Source: Saussurea involucrata (Eukaryota; Streptophyta; Magnoliopsida; Asterales; Asteraceae). Taken from it: 64,000 nucleotides of DNA. The notes under the pieces are model-generated. The model was given only the letters and a program-made list of their open reading frames with translations, made no database searches and was not told the origin of the DNA. Both the position numbers and the translations under genes were made by a program. The stretch covers positions 76,700,795 to 76,764,794 of the forward strand of contig CM066327.1 of assembly GCA_033807775.1 (NCBI GenBank), read 5' to 3'. How positions within the stretch are numbered: the stretch's first letter is position 1; each line of letters starts with the position of its first letter. Below are positions 62,750 through 64,000 of this stretch, one piece after another.

Positions 62750-64000
62750 AGTGTCCTTGGGGGAAGGCGGGTTGAGCCCATGGCCCGTAAAAATTAGGGG
62801 CCCGAAAAAAACAGTTTATATTATTAGTTCAAAAATTATTTTTGATAAAATACTAGTTTACTATGGGTAATTTTGAATGTTTCGACCTTTGTAGTGGATG
62901 ATGTTAGGGCCCAAATTCATAAAAGAAAGAGGCCCAACTTAGTTAACCTAACAGGCCAACACGCAGACATGCACACTTTCACGCATGCAGGCATACTCTT
63001 GGTCTCTCATTTATCGAATCCAACAGTCGACACCTAAATTCCTAATAATGGACGATTCCACGGTTTCTGATTTTCTAAGCGATATGTGACATTTTAATTC
63101 ATCAACGGTAAATCGGCGTTTGGCGAGTACTACAATGAAAACTCTGATCCTCAAACTTAATTTACAGGTTTGACAAGTTAAATACATACTTTCGGTTCTT
63201 ATATTTCAGTTAGATTTCATGGCTTCTGGCTTATGTAGTTCGATTTATAGGATTCAAGTTCGATTTTTCATTGATTTTTTAGTTTGTCATTCAAGTTCGA
63301 TTTCTGTAATCATATTAAATACATACTTTCGTTCTGATTTGTCACTTGTCAGAGAGAGTTCTGTTTTGATTTCGAGTCCAAGCTTCAAGAATCATTTCAA
63401 TTGTTCCTCGCCATTCACTCAGTGGGTTTAGGTCAATGGTTTAAAGGTATCGTATCATTGTTATTGTATCAATTTCTTTCTCTAAACACTAGGTAAACTT
63501 TTGGGGACTATTTGTGCTTAAATTTTCTTAAATGGCTGACTACAATTTACTGAAAATCGCAGTTGACCTATTCCATTCTTCGGTATTCGATAATCCAAAC
63601 TCAGGTGCCTTTGTTCATTTTTACATTTAGTTTGTTCATTTTTACATTGAGTTTGTTTACTTGTTAAATGTTGATCATGTTGCCTAAAAAGTACAAGTAC
63701 TTGTCTGGAAGTGAGAAAAGAAAAAAAAGAAAGTTAGATGAACAATTGAAACAGTCACAAAAATGAGTTATGGATTTGTTAAGGTCGTAGGTTCTTCTAA
63801 TGAAAACTTAGAGGAATTAGATGAACATGATGTTGAGAACCGAAATATGAGTGAACATGATGTTGAGCACCCAAATATGAGTGAACATGAGGTCCCCAAG
63901 ACCCCAATTGAAAACTTATCCGTAGATGATCAATCATTTCCGTTTATTGATATTTGTGATCCTAGAAATTGGGATAATCTTGTTACTAATTCAAGAGACA
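62750..64000 (+). mobile_element. Start of a hAT-type DNA transposon (runs off the window)
   Basis: CAGTGTCCTTGGGGG with GCCCATGGCCC shortly inside resembles hAT ends that begin CAGTGGCGG. An N-terminal hAT-like coding part follows at 63,677-64,000. The other end and the 8-bp TSD cannot be seen. Confidence 0.55.
63677..64000 (+). pseudogene. hAT transposase-like N-terminus (partial)
   Basis: ATG 63,677 opens a basic stretch (MLPKKYKYLSGSEKRKKRK) that stops after 29 codons. From 63,763 another frame stays open to the window end, with a Glu/Asp-rich repeat (SEHDVE twice) and the block FIDICDPRNWDNL. A basic start followed by a DPxNWDN block is typical of plant 'TTF-type zinc finger with hAT dimerisation' transposases, the expected zinc finger lying beyond the window. 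The two frames are offset by one, so the copy has a frameshift or an unrecognised intron. Confidence 0.6.

Overview
The window is plant nuclear DNA made almost entirely of LTR retrotransposons. The signs are tRNA-iMet-type primer sites (TGGTATCAGAGC), Tat, chromovirus and SIRE-like elements, GGGGGAG polypurine tracts, plant-type introns and an AT-rich background. A large-genome eudicot is likely. An Asteraceae host such as lettuce fits the style of the families, but I cannot prove it. I see no ordinary host gene, tRNA, rRNA or CRISPR array.

Region 1 (1 to about 5,844) is a minus-strand Ty3/gypsy element of Tat type, cut by the left window edge. Its LTR and primer site are at the right. Gag and protease are absent, RT and RNase H are broken, and only the integrase C-terminus survives. 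Between pol and the missing left LTR lies an oppositely oriented (plus-strand) gene with a TATA box and three introns whose removal keeps the frame.

Region 2 (5,845-7,252) is AT-rich spacer without recognisable content.

Region 3 (7,253-62,150) is one nest of insertions, worked out from LTR pairs and target-site duplications (TSDs). The outermost is an old Ty1/copia element O (LTRs 7,253-7,414 and 61,989-62,150, TSD CTAAG). Its gag is split by a gypsy element B (8,108-58,543, minus strand, 2.65-kb LTRs). B's left LTR received three separate insertions: a pol-less SIRE-like element A (8,704-13,779, TSD ACACG), a gutted chromovirus F (14,331-19,743, TSD TAAAC) and a 297-bp SINE/TRIM-like unit S (19,978-20,274, TSD ACCTT). 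B's interior received SIRE-like element D (23,730-54,476). D received SIRE-like element C (27,270-54,116, TSD CAAGC). The integrase gene of C received SIRE-like element E (31,583-45,415, minus strand, TSD GTATT). The main chain O>B>D>C>E is therefore five elements deep.

E has LTRs that look identical by eye, one long pol ORF and an uninterrupted 1,270-codon extra 3' ORF. Its only visible damage is a frameshift in gag. In C and E, gag and pol lie in the same frame, separated by one TAA that is followed within 15 nt by TTGCAG. C also has a frame-preserving intron in its 3' ORF, and both 3' ORFs start just downstream of an acceptor-like AG. This suggests a retrovirus-like use of splicing, which is the main hypothesis I would test.

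Region 4 (62,151-64,000) holds a MITE-like repeated segment and then the start of a hAT-type DNA transposon that runs off the right edge.
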